A stretch of DNA of 64,000 nt. Source: Legionella santicrucis. GTDB taxonomy: Bacteria; Pseudomonadota; Gammaproteobacteria; Legionellales; Legionellaceae. The stretch is from positions 1-64,000 of the forward strand of contig NZ_LNYU01000012.1 in assembly GCF_001468135.1 (NCBI RefSeq), read 5' to 3'. The notes under the pieces were generated by a model, which saw nothing but the letters and a program-made list of their open reading frames with translations, was not told where the DNA came from and made no database searches. Both the position numbers and the translations under genes were made by a program. Positions 1-8,383 of the stretch are shown here, piece by piece. Numbering within the stretch: the stretch's first letter is position 1; every line of letters starts with the position of its first letter.

Positions 1-43
1 TCTTTTGGCGGTAGCTTTGGTTAGAATATAAAGAGGATCAGTT

Positions 44-76
44 CTCCTAATAAACTTCTTTAAAGTTTATTAGGGG
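44..76. repeat. Perfect hairpin at the window edge
   Basis: The sequence CCTAATAAACTT at 46-57 is the exact inverse of 63-74, with a 5-base loop. The stem extends outward to 44/76 through one T-G wobble. It lies just beyond the stop codon of the minus-strand permease, so it could end that transcript, but no T-run follows on either strand. Next to it (73-113) a second, looser inversion links GGGGTGACC with GGTGTCCCC. That could mean the edge of a small repeat element. Function is not established. Confidence 0.45.
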
Positions 77-123
77 TGACCTATTACTTACGTTCGGTTT
101 TGAGGTGTCCCCATAAAAATGGA

Positions 124-1524
124 TTATTGCTTGGTGATGTATTTTTTACGCCAATACAATAAAAATGCTGGAATCATCATTAATACAATTCCCATCGAAA
201 AAACAAATCTAAAGTGAGATGCGCTGCCAAAATTCATAAATTCAACTGGAGGAATAAATCCTACTATTAAAGTCATTGTGCAGCCGCATAATCCTAAAAT
301 ACATGTTAAATAATAGCCAAGTTTTTTTCCAGGTATAGCAAAGGGTCTCTCAATATGTGCAAATTTACTTTTTAACTTCCACGCAGCAATAAACATTAAA
401 ACATACATCATAATATAAAGTTCTGTACTTAATGCGGTAAATAACCAATAAATAGCATTCACGGTTGGAAATAATAGAAATCCACTACAAAGAAGTGTTA
501 CCAGGATGGCTTGAATAATTAAAATTCGTGAGGCAACACCACGCTTATTTAATTGAGATAAAAAACCGGGTAAAAAATTGTGATTTGCTGCCATAAGTAA
601 GCCTTTGGCAGGTGAGATAATCCAATTGATCATGCTGCCTAAACTACCTAATAACAAAAGCACAATAAGAATAGGCAATAACCAGGTTAAGTTATAAGCC
701 TGTAAAAAGTTATTAAAGGCTTGTAATACGCCATCAATAAGACTGATTTTTTCTTTAGGTAGAACAAAAGCTATTGCTAAAGAACCAAAAATCATTGTGG
801 TTAAAATCAATAATACTGAAACAAGCATCGCTCGGGGGAAATTTTTCTGTGGATTATCCACATTACGAACGTGAACTGCTGCAAGCTCCATGCCTAGAAA
901 TGAAGTCATGATTGCAGTGAGTGATACCCAAGATTGACTGTCACTCCATTGTGGTAATAAATGAGGCAAGCTTAAATTAATTGCTATAGGATTGCCTTTA
1001 ATGACCCAAATAGCAGCAAGAAAAATAATAAATCCCATAGGAATAATCATTCCTAAAATTGCACAAAGGCCTGCAAAATGTGCTGAAGCGCGTAAACCCG
1101 ATAAAGCAATTAAAGTGAGTGACCAAAATATAATGAGAATAACGGAAATCAAATAGTATTTATTTTGTGCAAGCTCGGGATTAATCAAATAAGCAAGCAC
1201 TCCTGCAATAAAGGATAAAATAGTTGGATACCAGACTAAAGTATTTATCCATTGTAACCAAATGGTAAAAAAAGCGAGATTTTCACCGTAGGCATGTTTT
1301 ACCCAACTATAAATTCCTCCTTCTTCATCAGACCAAGTTGATGATAATTCAGCTGAAACTAAAGCAACAGGAATTAAAAATACAATTGCCGAAAAAATAA
1401 AGAAAAAAATTAATGAAGAACCGAATAAAGCTGTTCCTGGCAAGTTTCTGATGCTATCAATAGCACCAGTAATCAATAAGACTAAAGCAAGTACAGATAT
1501 TTTTTCAGAAGACCAATTGTTCAT
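124..1524 (-). CDS. APC-family amino acid permease/antiporter
   Basis: This is a 466-residue integral membrane protein with about twelve hydrophobic segments and almost no soluble domain, typical of the APC superfamily. Near the N-terminus, after the first helix, it has IDSIRNLPGTALFG, and later EEGGIYSWVKHAYG. The latter matches the conserved helix 3 region of glutamate/GABA-antiporter-like APC members (GadC/YjeM type). It should move amino acids across the inner membrane, by proton symport or by exchange. The substrate cannot be read from the sequence. Legionella lives on amino acids and carries many such permeases. The gene stands alone on the minus strand, and the next upstream gene (bolA) is 165 bases away. 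Family is confident, substrate unknown. Confidence 0.85.
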   Translation of the reverse strand: MNNWSSEKISVLALVLLITGAIDSIRNLPGTALFGSSLIFFFIFSAIVFLIPVALVSAELSSTWSDEEGGIYSWVKHAYGENLAFFTIWLQWINTLVWYPTILSFIAGVLAYLINPELAQNKYYLISVILIIFWSLTLIALSGLRASAHFAGLCAILGMIIPMGFIIFLAAIWVIKGNPIAINLSLPHLLPQWSDSQSWVSLTAIMTSFLGMELAAVHVRNVDNPQKNFPRAMLVSVLLILTTMIFGSLAIAFVLPKEKISLIDGVLQAFNNFLQAYNLTWLLPILIVLLLLGSLGSMINWIISPAKGLLMAANHNFLPGFLSQLNKRGVASRILIIQAILVTLLCSGFLLFPTVNAIYWLFTALSTELYIMMYVLMFIAAWKLKSKFAHIERPFAIPGKKLGYYLTCILGLCGCTMTLIVGFIPPVEFMNFGSASHFRFVFSMGIVLMMIPAFLLYWRKKYITKQ

Positions 1525-1689
1525 TAATTAATTCTATTTGCTAAAATGCTATACATTATATAGGAAGTTATTGATTGATGTTACATTTTTTTATCCTACC
1601 AAGGAATATTTATTCTTTTTAAAGAAAATTAACTACTCTGAAAAATTAATAATTTGATTTTAGGATGGTTCTACAAAATCTTGGGGAAA

Positions 1690-2013
1690 TTATGCTTCAT
1701 CTTTCTTAAATCCACCCTTACAAGCGGGAGATTGTAAAATAGTTTTGTTTCTTTTTTCCCATTCATCAGGAGTAAAAAGATGCATACTTAAAGCATGTAA
1801 TCCAAGTTCAAATTCGCCGTGAAGCAGATGATTTAATAGTCTGTGGCGTGCAATTCGTGATAAATCATTAAAATGAAAAGATACAACAGTTACTTTAAAA
1901 TGGGTTTGTGCACCTTCTGGGACATGATGATTGGCTGACTCATCTATGACATTTAAATAGACAGGCATTAACTTCTGATTTAATAATTCTTCAATACGAT
2001 TTTTACGAGACAT
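1690..2013 (-). CDS. bolA: BolA family protein
   Basis: This 107-residue protein has the BolA fold signature: an N-terminal basic helix (RKNRIEELLNQKL), then HFKVTVVSFHF, then RHRLLNHLLHGE, and the terminal GLHALSMHLFTPDEWEKR. The conserved His in LHALSMH is the residue BolA proteins use with monothiol glutaredoxins to hold a [2Fe-2S] cluster. Known roles of the family are transcriptional control of morphology and iron-sulfur handling under stress. The length is usual for the family (about 105). It follows the pilin on the same strand, but a strong terminator lies between them, so it is probably transcribed on its own. The last 15 residues (SPACKGGFKKDEA) are an unconserved tail containing one Cys. 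Confidence 0.9.
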   Translation of the reverse strand: MSRKNRIEELLNQKLMPVYLNVIDESANHHVPEGAQTHFKVTVVSFHFNDLSRIARHRLLNHLLHGEFELGLHALSMHLFTPDEWEKRNKTILQSPACKGGFKKDEA

Positions 2014-2056
2014 ATTTAACTCTAAATATTTATTTACTTATATCATATCAAAATAA

Positions 2057-2080
2057 AAAAGCTGCTTGGAAGCAGCTTTT
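2057..2080 (-). terminator. Rho-independent terminator of the pilin gene
   Basis: The stem AAAAGCTGCT/AGCAGCTTTT has a 4-base loop. Read on the minus strand it runs into TTTTTTATTT (2060-2051). It sits directly after the pilin stop codon at 2094 and about 40 bases before the bolA start. It should isolate bolA from pilin transcription. Confidence 0.85.
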
Positions 2081-2093
2081 AAAATAGATGAGG

Positions 2094-2525
2094 CTAAATA
2101 CGGCAGTTTGAAGGAACATATCGGTCATTTGCCGCCTGATCAACTGCACACGTCCAAGTAATGGCATCTGTTGGTGGAGTACCAGCAACAAGAGCGGCAC
2201 CACCAGATTGTGGGGTTAAAGTAATCACGATACTTTTTGCCGGTGCATCATAAGTGATGGTGATTTTTCCTGTATTATCATCAACAGCAACACTTTTTAC
2301 ATTAGCAGTTGCTGTAGGGGCAACCCAGCCCTGACTTAATTTAGCAGCACCACTTGATGCGTTCTCAGAAACCGTGGTTTTTGCTGCAGAGGCAAGACTT
2401 AATCCTTCCGTGACCCGAGCTCTAACGACATAGTCCTGATATGCCGGAATAGCGATTGCGGCAAGAATCCCAATGATTGCCACGACTATCATCAACTCAA
2501 TTAAAGTAAAACCTTTTTGCTTCAT
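2094..2525 (-). CDS. pilE: Type IV major pilin (PilA/PilE-like)
   Basis: This is a 143-residue type IVa prepilin. It has a six-residue-or-shorter leader ending MKQKG, cut by prepilin peptidase before Phe6. The mature N-terminus carries the invariant Glu5 (FTLIE) and a long hydrophobic helix ([16 protein letters not shown]). The C-terminal part holds the disulfide-bounded D-region, with Cys in TWTCAVDQ and in PSNCRI near the end. Pilins polymerise into retractable fibres used for attachment, twitching and DNA uptake. The Shine-Dalgarno AGGGAG lies about 8 bases before the ATG, and a strong terminator follows the gene, as expected for an abundant structural protein. A roughly 290-base upstream region is free for regulation. 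Confidence 0.92.
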   Translation of the reverse strand: MKQKGFTLIELMIVVAIIGILAAIAIPAYQDYVVRARVTEGLSLASAAKTTVSENASSGAAKLSQGWVAPTATANVKSVAVDDNTGKITITYDAPAKSIVITLTPQSGGAALVAGTPPTDAITWTCAVDQAANDRYVPSNCRI

Positions 2526-2818
2526 TGTTAGCTCCCTAATTAATTACATCCTTAAATATACAAATACATCACAAATAGGCCAAACAACAATACAACAAAC
2601 CTTATCTTGTTAGAAAATGATAAAGTCCTATTTGATCTTTTTCTTTATACTAAGTTTAGCAGATGTCATCTAAATATGTATTATATTTACATTTATTGTG
2701 TTTTTAAAACCATATCAAATATAAGTTTTTTGCAATTAACATATAGTAAACGGGTGAAGCTATAACCAAACTCAGGAGGCAAAAATGATATTCGGTTTTA
2801 CTTCCCCCATAGTGTTAA
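2526..2818. other. Intergenic region upstream of the pilin
   Basis: This stretch of about 290 bases is AT-rich and holds the pilin promoter on the minus strand; I could not assign a clear sigma-70 or sigma-54 box. On the plus strand at 2774-2779 there is a perfect AGGAGG, followed by ATG at 2785 and a 13-codon reading frame ending at 2826 inside the phosphofructokinase 3' end. I list that as a possibility only. Confidence 0.4.
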
Positions 2819-4063
2819 CTATTTAACTTGAAGTACCTTTGGTACTAATTTATTTTTTAAACGAACATAATCAGGAAGACCATTTACATAATCAGGATAA
2901 GCTTCGCCTTGAATCAATGGCGATAAATAACGTTTGCATGCTTCTGTAATTCCCATCCCATCTGCAGCAATATATTCTTTAGGTAAAGCTTTCTCTTGAT
3001 TGGCTACATCTGCTAAGGCAGCATGGCCTATGGACCATTGATAAGGTTCATCTTGCTCACGAATGATAATGGGCATAACGGCATTATGACCTTTAACGGC
3101 AAACTCTACGGCTGCTTTGCCTAGAGCATAAGCCTGCTCTAAATCAACTTTAGATGCAATATGTCGAGCAGCACGTTGCAGATAATCAGCAACTGCCCAG
3201 TGGTATTTATAATTGAGTTCAGTTTTAATGAGCTGAGCGATAACTGGGGCAACGCCTCCCAATTGGGCATGACCAAAAGCGTCTTTTAATCCTGCATCAC
3301 TTAAAAACTTACCTTCCGTATTACGAATTCCTTCTGAAACAACTATAACGCAATACCCATAAGTTTTGACACATTCATCTACTTTGCTCAAAAATTTTGC
3401 GGGTTCAAAGGGAACTTCAGGTAATAAAATAATATGGGGAGGCTCATCAGGGCTTTGGCTGGCTAAACCACTTGCTGCTGCAATCCATCCAGCATGACGC
3501 CCCATTACTTCAAGAATAAAAACTTTTGTTGAGGAGGCGGCCATAGAGGCAACGTCAAATCCTGCCTCTTTGGTGGATACCGCTACATATTTAGCTACAG
3601 AACCAAAACCTGGGCATGCATCTGTAAAAGGAAGATCATTATCTACAGTTTTTGGGATGCCAATACAGGTAATGGGATAACCCATAGTAGCGCCCAACTG
3701 TGATACTTTATAAGCTGTATCTTGTGAGTCACCACCTCCGTTATAGAAAAAATAACCTATATTATGTGCTTTAAATACTTCAATTAATCGCTCATATTCT
3801 GCACCGTCATTTTTAAGTTTGTAACGGCAAGAACCAAAAGCGCCGGCAGGAGTTTGTAATAATTTAGCGATGTCTGCGTCACTTTCAAATGATGTGTCAA
3901 TAAGTTCTTCATGTAATGCCCCGATAATTCCATTTTTGGCAGCATAGACTTTTCCTATATGTTGAGGATAGAGTCTAGCTGTTTGAATTACTGCACAAGC
4001 TGAGGCATTAATGACCGCAGTGACCCCTCCTGACTGAGCATATATCGCATTTTTTATAGTCAT
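2819..4063 (-). CDS. pfp: PPi-dependent 6-phosphofructokinase
   Basis: This 414-residue protein converts fructose 6-phosphate and pyrophosphate to fructose 1,6-bisphosphate plus Pi, reversibly, in the cytoplasm. The phosphofructokinase fold is seen in the N-terminal QSGGVTAVINASA, in FYNGGGDSQDTAYK and in the active-site loop IGIPKTVDNDLPFTD at about residues 132-146. The Lys of PKTVDND replaces the Gly found in ATP-dependent enzymes and marks PPi users. EVMGRHAGWIA provides the sugar-phosphate Arg. The length suits the PPi-dependent long type, not the 320-residue E. coli PfkA. It lies 40 bases from the LetS kinase on the same strand, so they may share a transcript. Confidence 0.92.
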   Translation of the reverse strand: MTIKNAIYAQSGGVTAVINASACAVIQTARLYPQHIGKVYAAKNGIIGALHEELIDTSFESDADIAKLLQTPAGAFGSCRYKLKNDGAEYERLIEVFKAHNIGYFFYNGGGDSQDTAYKVSQLGATMGYPITCIGIPKTVDNDLPFTDACPGFGSVAKYVAVSTKEAGFDVASMAASSTKVFILEVMGRHAGWIAAASGLASQSPDEPPHIILLPEVPFEPAKFLSKVDECVKTYGYCVIVVSEGIRNTEGKFLSDAGLKDAFGHAQLGGVAPVIAQLIKTELNYKYHWAVADYLQRAARHIASKVDLEQAYALGKAAVEFAVKGHNAVMPIIIREQDEPYQWSIGHAALADVANQEKALPKEYIAADGMGITEACKRYLSPLIQGEAYPDYVNGLPDYVRLKNKLVPKVLQVK

Positions 4064-4103
4064 TCTATCTCCTTGTTCATTTGAGACGCGCAGATGTATT
4101 GCG

Positions 4104-6836
4104 CTAAGTTTTTATTTTTTGATTTTCATATTCACTAATTACTGCATCGATGCTTTGAATTAATTCTGCAAAAGGAGTGGCTAATTCTTCGATTGAAGCA
4201 GCATGAGCAGCAAGCCTTTCTACTTGAACTACTTTTTTCTGTAAAGTGGGAACACCACTAAAACAACATGCTCCATGAAGTTTATGAGCTGCCTCACCCA
4301 ACTGCTTCACATTTTTCTCGTGCATTAATTGGATAAATTCTTCGCGATTTTTAAACAATTCCTCTATAAACCGAGCAAGAAACTCTTCGGCAAGAGATTG
4401 ATTTCCAGAAGCTTTTTGAACACATAATTGCCAATCTATTGCAGAGTGTTTTGCTTTATCTGCAATACGTAAAATTTGGATCAATAATTGTTTTTCATCT
4501 ATAGGTTTTTGCAAACAAAAATCCACACCTGATTTTTTTAGATCAATATCATTTACATCTTTACCATTTGCACTAATTAAAACTATTGGTGTATGACGAT
4601 TAAATTCTGATTTTTGACGGATAAGTCGAGCAGCTTCTAAGCCATTTATTTTGGGCATATGTAAGTCAAGTAAGATGAGGCTGTATTTCTTTTCATTACA
4701 TACGGATACAGCCATTTCCCCATTATCAACTGCTGTAATATTGGAGCGAGTACCCAATAAAGAGTCAAGAAGCATTTTGTTCACTGGATTATCTTCGGCT
4801 ATAAGAAGATCTGGATGTAGAAAACGTAATTGCTCCCTTAAACCTTCTAGTTCATGATTAACTGATTTTTCAATATTTTCCTGATTTGTTAATGACTCAA
4901 TAATATCTTGGAGTTTTTGAATACTAATGGGTTTATATAAAAATCCTTGTGCTCCAAGTGCTGTATAGTCATTAATAAGCCATTTAGAGATCAATACATA
5001 GGGAAAATAATTATGTTCGGCTATTAGCTTAGTAATTTGTTGTTCGTAGCCTTTATTGATATTAAGAAATGCGATTTTGCAGTCTTTATTGTTTTTTAGC
5101 TTCTTCTCGAGTTGATTGAGTGAATTTACGGCGATACATTTTATTCCCCAATATCCTAAACCATTACACAGTGCTTCCAACTGCATCGGGTTATCGTCAA
5201 AACAAAGCATTTTATAATGAGCAAAAGGATGCGCTTGATTTTTTTCAACTTCATAGGCAACCAATTTTTCAACCTTGATGTAAGCAGTAAAAACAGAGCC
5301 TTTGTTGGGTTCGCTGGCAAAAGTAATACGGCCTTTCATTTCTTCACAGAGCTTTTTGCAGATTACTAAACCAAGTCCGGATCCACCATAACGACGGGTA
5401 ATACTCGTATCTGCCTGATTAAAGGCGGTAAACAATTTGTTTTGATCTTCAGGAGAAATACCTAAGCCTGTATCGGTAATTGTAATGCATAAAGTGTAAT
5501 CTTTATCTGTTTCCTGTTCTACTTTAGTGCGGATTAATACATATCCATGATCAGTAAATTTAACTGCATTAGTGACCAGGTTACTAATAAATTGTTTCAC
5601 TCTAAAGGGATCACCTAAAACAATTTTAGGTACATTTAGCTCTGTTATAGGAATTAAGTCGATTCCTTTTTTATGGGCATTAGGTGCTGCAAGAGCAAGT
5701 ACTTCATCGATACAATGACGAATATTTAATGGAATACAATCGAGATGAAGTTTTCCTGCATCAATTTTTGAGAAATCGAGAATGTCATTGATAATTCCTA
5801 ATAAGTCTTGTGCAGATGATTTAATTGTTTTGACATAATCTAGTTGCAAAGGATCGAGTTTGCTTTCAAGCAAAACATTAGTAAAACCAATAACTCCATT
5901 CATAGGCGTACGAATTTCATGGCTCATGTTGGCGATGAACTCAGATTTCTGCCGACTTTTTTCTTCTATTTTTTTCTTTTCAAGAGAAAGTTCAATATTT
6001 TTTTCCTCTAGAAGCTCTAAGCTTTGTTGCAAATCAGCAGTGGCTACTTCAATGTGTTGATTCAGATCATGTATGGTTTCAAGGTGTTTTTTTTGCAAAT
6101 GAGAACACCCTTGTTCAATTATTCCTAACTCACCAGAGCTGGTTGTTTTTATTTCTGTTTCAAACTCGTTACGCAAAATTTGTTTCATGCTCCGTCGTAA
6201 ACGAGAAATAGGTAAATAAATCTGCTTAGAGAGAAAGTAATGAATGGTTAATCCCACTAATAATCCAAATAAAGTAATAAATATAGTGACAATAAGCATT
6301 TGATAGCGTTTGATTATCATTGAACGAGTATCGATATCAATAGATAACCAACCAAGAATATCATCAGCGCGAGATGTCATAGGGCTTAAAATATTTTTAA
6401 AGGGAGAGTTGGAATACAAGTTAAATTTTGGAATCGTAACTGGTGCTATAAAATTAATAGTAAAAGGGTTAATTTGTTTACTTTTGATGTAATCTCCAGT
6501 GAACTTGGGTGCAGTAAATGGTTTATTTAGCGAATGCTTGCCGCCACGATAAGCAAGGAGTTGACCGTCGCTACTATAAAAAGCGAGTGCTTTGACTTCA
6601 GGATTAATTGTTGAGGCATTGATAAGACCTTGTAAGGTTCTATCGTCACCACGCAACATAGCATATTGGGCAGCCGGAAGTAACTGTCGAATATATGCCT
6701 CACCCAGGCGAGACATGTGTTGTTTTAAGTCATTACCAAACAACCCATTATAAAAAATTGCAAGGAGTAGAGCGACCAGAAAAACAGGGATTAAAGTAGT
6801 AATTCTGAGTTGATACTTAATACCAATGCTTTTCAA
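4104..6836 (-). CDS. letS: Hybrid sensor kinase LetS (GacS/BarA family)
   Basis: This 910-residue inner-membrane kinase has a transmembrane helix near residues 12-30, a periplasmic sensor, a second helix near 180-200 and a HAMP linker. A HisKA dimerisation domain follows, with the phospho-accepting His in NMSHEIRTPMNG, then a GHKL ATPase (NLVTNAVKFTD, DTGLGI, GGSGLGL). A receiver-like segment at about 540-660 seems degenerate. A true receiver follows (IAEDNPVNK, LILLDLHMP), and a C-terminal HPt domain with AHKLHGAC. This order is that of GacS/BarA/LetS. With LetA, LetS switches Legionella from replication to transmission through the RsmY/RsmZ RNAs and CsrA; that is family knowledge. The start is a TTG with a weak upstream GGTGA. 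Its place beside pfp and gltX fits the L. pneumophila neighbourhood as I recall it. Confidence 0.92.
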   Translation of the reverse strand: MKSIGIKYQLRITTLIPVFLVALLLAIFYNGLFGNDLKQHMSRLGEAYIRQLLPAAQYAMLRGDDRTLQGLINASTINPEVKALAFYSSDGQLLAYRGGKHSLNKPFTAPKFTGDYIKSKQINPFTINFIAPVTIPKFNLYSNSPFKNILSPMTSRADDILGWLSIDIDTRSMIIKRYQMLIVTIFITLFGLLVGLTIHYFLSKQIYLPISRLRRSMKQILRNEFETEIKTTSSGELGIIEQGCSHLQKKHLETIHDLNQHIEVATADLQQSLELLEEKNIELSLEKKKIEEKSRQKSEFIANMSHEIRTPMNGVIGFTNVLLESKLDPLQLDYVKTIKSSAQDLLGIINDILDFSKIDAGKLHLDCIPLNIRHCIDEVLALAAPNAHKKGIDLIPITELNVPKIVLGDPFRVKQFISNLVTNAVKFTDHGYVLIRTKVEQETDKDYTLCITITDTGLGISPEDQNKLFTAFNQADTSITRRYGGSGLGLVICKKLCEEMKGRITFASEPNKGSVFTAYIKVEKLVAYEVEKNQAHPFAHYKMLCFDDNPMQLEALCNGLGYWGIKCIAVNSLNQLEKKLKNNKDCKIAFLNINKGYEQQITKLIAEHNYFPYVLISKWLINDYTALGAQGFLYKPISIQKLQDIIESLTNQENIEKSVNHELEGLREQLRFLHPDLLIAEDNPVNKMLLDSLLGTRSNITAVDNGEMAVSVCNEKKYSLILLDLHMPKINGLEAARLIRQKSEFNRHTPIVLISANGKDVNDIDLKKSGVDFCLQKPIDEKQLLIQILRIADKAKHSAIDWQLCVQKASGNQSLAEEFLARFIEELFKNREEFIQLMHEKNVKQLGEAAHKLHGACCFSGVPTLQKKVVQVERLAAHAASIEELATPFAELIQSIDAVISEYENQKIKT

Positions 6837-6908
6837 GATGATTCACCAGATGGTTTGGATAATATATTTAAGCACATTGGGAAAAAACGAATCTTTCCCT
6901 TTCACCCA

Positions 6909-6933
6909 GGCTATAAAGTCAGTTATTATAGCC
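6909..6933. promoter_or_regulatory. Hairpin in the letS-gltX divergent region
   Basis: GGCTATAA at 6909-6916 is the inverse of TTATAGCC at 6926-6933, with 9 bases between. It lies 35 bases before the gltX start in the space between two divergent genes, so it may be an operator or may overlap the gltX promoter. No T-run follows. Weak evidence. Confidence 0.3.
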
Positions 6934-6967
6934 CGATTATTTTATTCCTTACAATGTGGAAGTGATT

Positions 6968-8383
6968 ATGACTGTTAGAACCCGATTTGCACCAAGTCCG
7001 ACTGGATATTTACATGTAGGTGGAGTAAGAACTGCTTTATTTTCATGGCTTTATGCAAAACGTCATAGTGGTGAGTTTATTTTGCGTATCGAAGATACTG
7101 ACCAAGAGCGCTCCACTCAAGAGTCTGTCCGTGCCATTTTGGATGGTATGACTTGGTTAGGCATGGATTATGACGAAGGACCTTTTTATCAAACGAAACG
7201 TTATGACCGATATAATGAGGTGGTACAACAGTTATTAAATGAAGGTAAGGCTTATCGATGTGAATGCAGTAAAGAACGCCTGGAAGCTTTGCGAGAGTCT
7301 CAACTAGCTGCCAAAGAAAAGCCTCGCTATGATGGTCATTGTCGCAATAAAAATTTGCCAATGTCTGATGCACCTTTTGTTATTCGTTTTAAAAATCCTA
7401 ATCAAGGTACAGTATCTTTTCATGATCAGGTCTATGGTGAAATACACGTTGCTAATAGTGAATTAGATGATTTAATTTTGATACGTTCCGATGGTCATCC
7501 TACTTATAATTTTGCCGTGGTGATTGATGATATAGATATGAATATCACCCATGTAATTCGAGGTGATGATCATATTAATAATACACCAAGACAAATCAAT
7601 TTATTTCAAGCATTAAATGCACCTATACCCGTATTTGCCCATTTGCCAATGATTTTAGGTGAAGATGGCAAACGTTTATCCAAGCGTCATGGTGCGGTAA
7701 GTGTATTGCAATTTAAAGAATTAGGTATTTTACCGCATGCTTTGTTAAATTATTTGGTTCGTTTAGGTTGGTCTCATGGAGATCAGGAGATTTTTAGTAT
7801 CGATGAGATGATAGCCTCTTTTGATTTGAAAAATGTAAGTCGAGGGGTTTCAAGTTTCAACTATGAAAAATTATATTGGCTCAATCAACATTATCAAAAA
7901 AATGATCCGGTTGAAGACGTGGCTGAAGCTTTGCGTTGGCATTTTGAAAATGAAGGAATTAAACTGGAGCAGGGGCCAGCATTAACTGATTTAGTGACTC
8001 TTCAGGCTGAACGATGTAAGACTTTAGCTGAAATATGTCAAATGAGTACGTATTTCTATGCCGATTCAATAGAATATGATGAAGCTGCAGTAAAAAAACA
8101 TTTACGGCCTGTTGTTTTAGAGCCTTTAACGGCGCTTTATGAACGCTTAAAAACAGTAGAACTGTGGGAAAAGGAACACTTGCAAGAATGCATTAATGAC
8201 ATCAGCGCGCAGTTTGATATCAATATGGGAAAAATTGCACAACCCTTGCGAGTAGCAGTGACTGGTTCAGGGATGTCACCATCTATTGACATGACCTTGA
8301 TGTTATTAGGTAGAGAAAAAGTACTAGCTCGTCTTGCATTTGCTTTGGAACAACTGAAAATAAGATCGGATGCTCACTTATGA
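6968..8383 (+). CDS. gltX: Glutamyl-tRNA synthetase
   Basis: This is a class I aminoacyl-tRNA synthetase that charges tRNA-Glu with glutamate. The HIGH-type motif is in FAPSPTGYLHVGGVRTALFS at the N-terminus, and the KMSKS-type motif is KRLSKRHGA near residues 237-245. The Rossmann core and helical C-terminal anticodon domain follow in the usual order. I start at ATG 6968 (MTVRTRF), giving 471 residues, the same as E. coli GltX. GGAAG sits 6 bases upstream. GTG codons at 6956 and 6962 would add four residues without a ribosome site. The stop overlaps the next gene's start (ATGA), so the two are translationally coupled. A tRNA-Glu gene lies elsewhere in the window at 56616. Confidence 0.97.
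   Translation: MTVRTRFAPSPTGYLHVGGVRTALFSWLYAKRHSGEFILRIEDTDQERSTQESVRAILDGMTWLGMDYDEGPFYQTKRYDRYNEVVQQLLNEGKAYRCECSKERLEALRESQLAAKEKPRYDGHCRNKNLPMSDAPFVIRFKNPNQGTVSFHDQVYGEIHVANSELDDLILIRSDGHPTYNFAVVIDDIDMNITHVIRGDDHINNTPRQINLFQALNAPIPVFAHLPMILGEDGKRLSKRHGAVSVLQFKELGILPHALLNYLVRLGWSHGDQEIFSIDEMIASFDLKNVSRGVSSFNYEKLYWLNQHYQKNDPVEDVAEALRWHFENEGIKLEQGPALTDLVTLQAERCKTLAEICQMSTYFYADSIEYDEAAVKKHLRPVVLEPLTALYERLKTVELWEKEHLQECINDISAQFDINMGKIAQPLRVAVTGSGMSPSIDMTLMLLGREKVLARLAFALEQLKIRSDAHL

Noticed and set aside
7077-7373. Minus-strand 98-codon frame inside gltX
   Set aside because: It overlaps the conserved catalytic domain of gltX on the opposite strand and shows no independent features.
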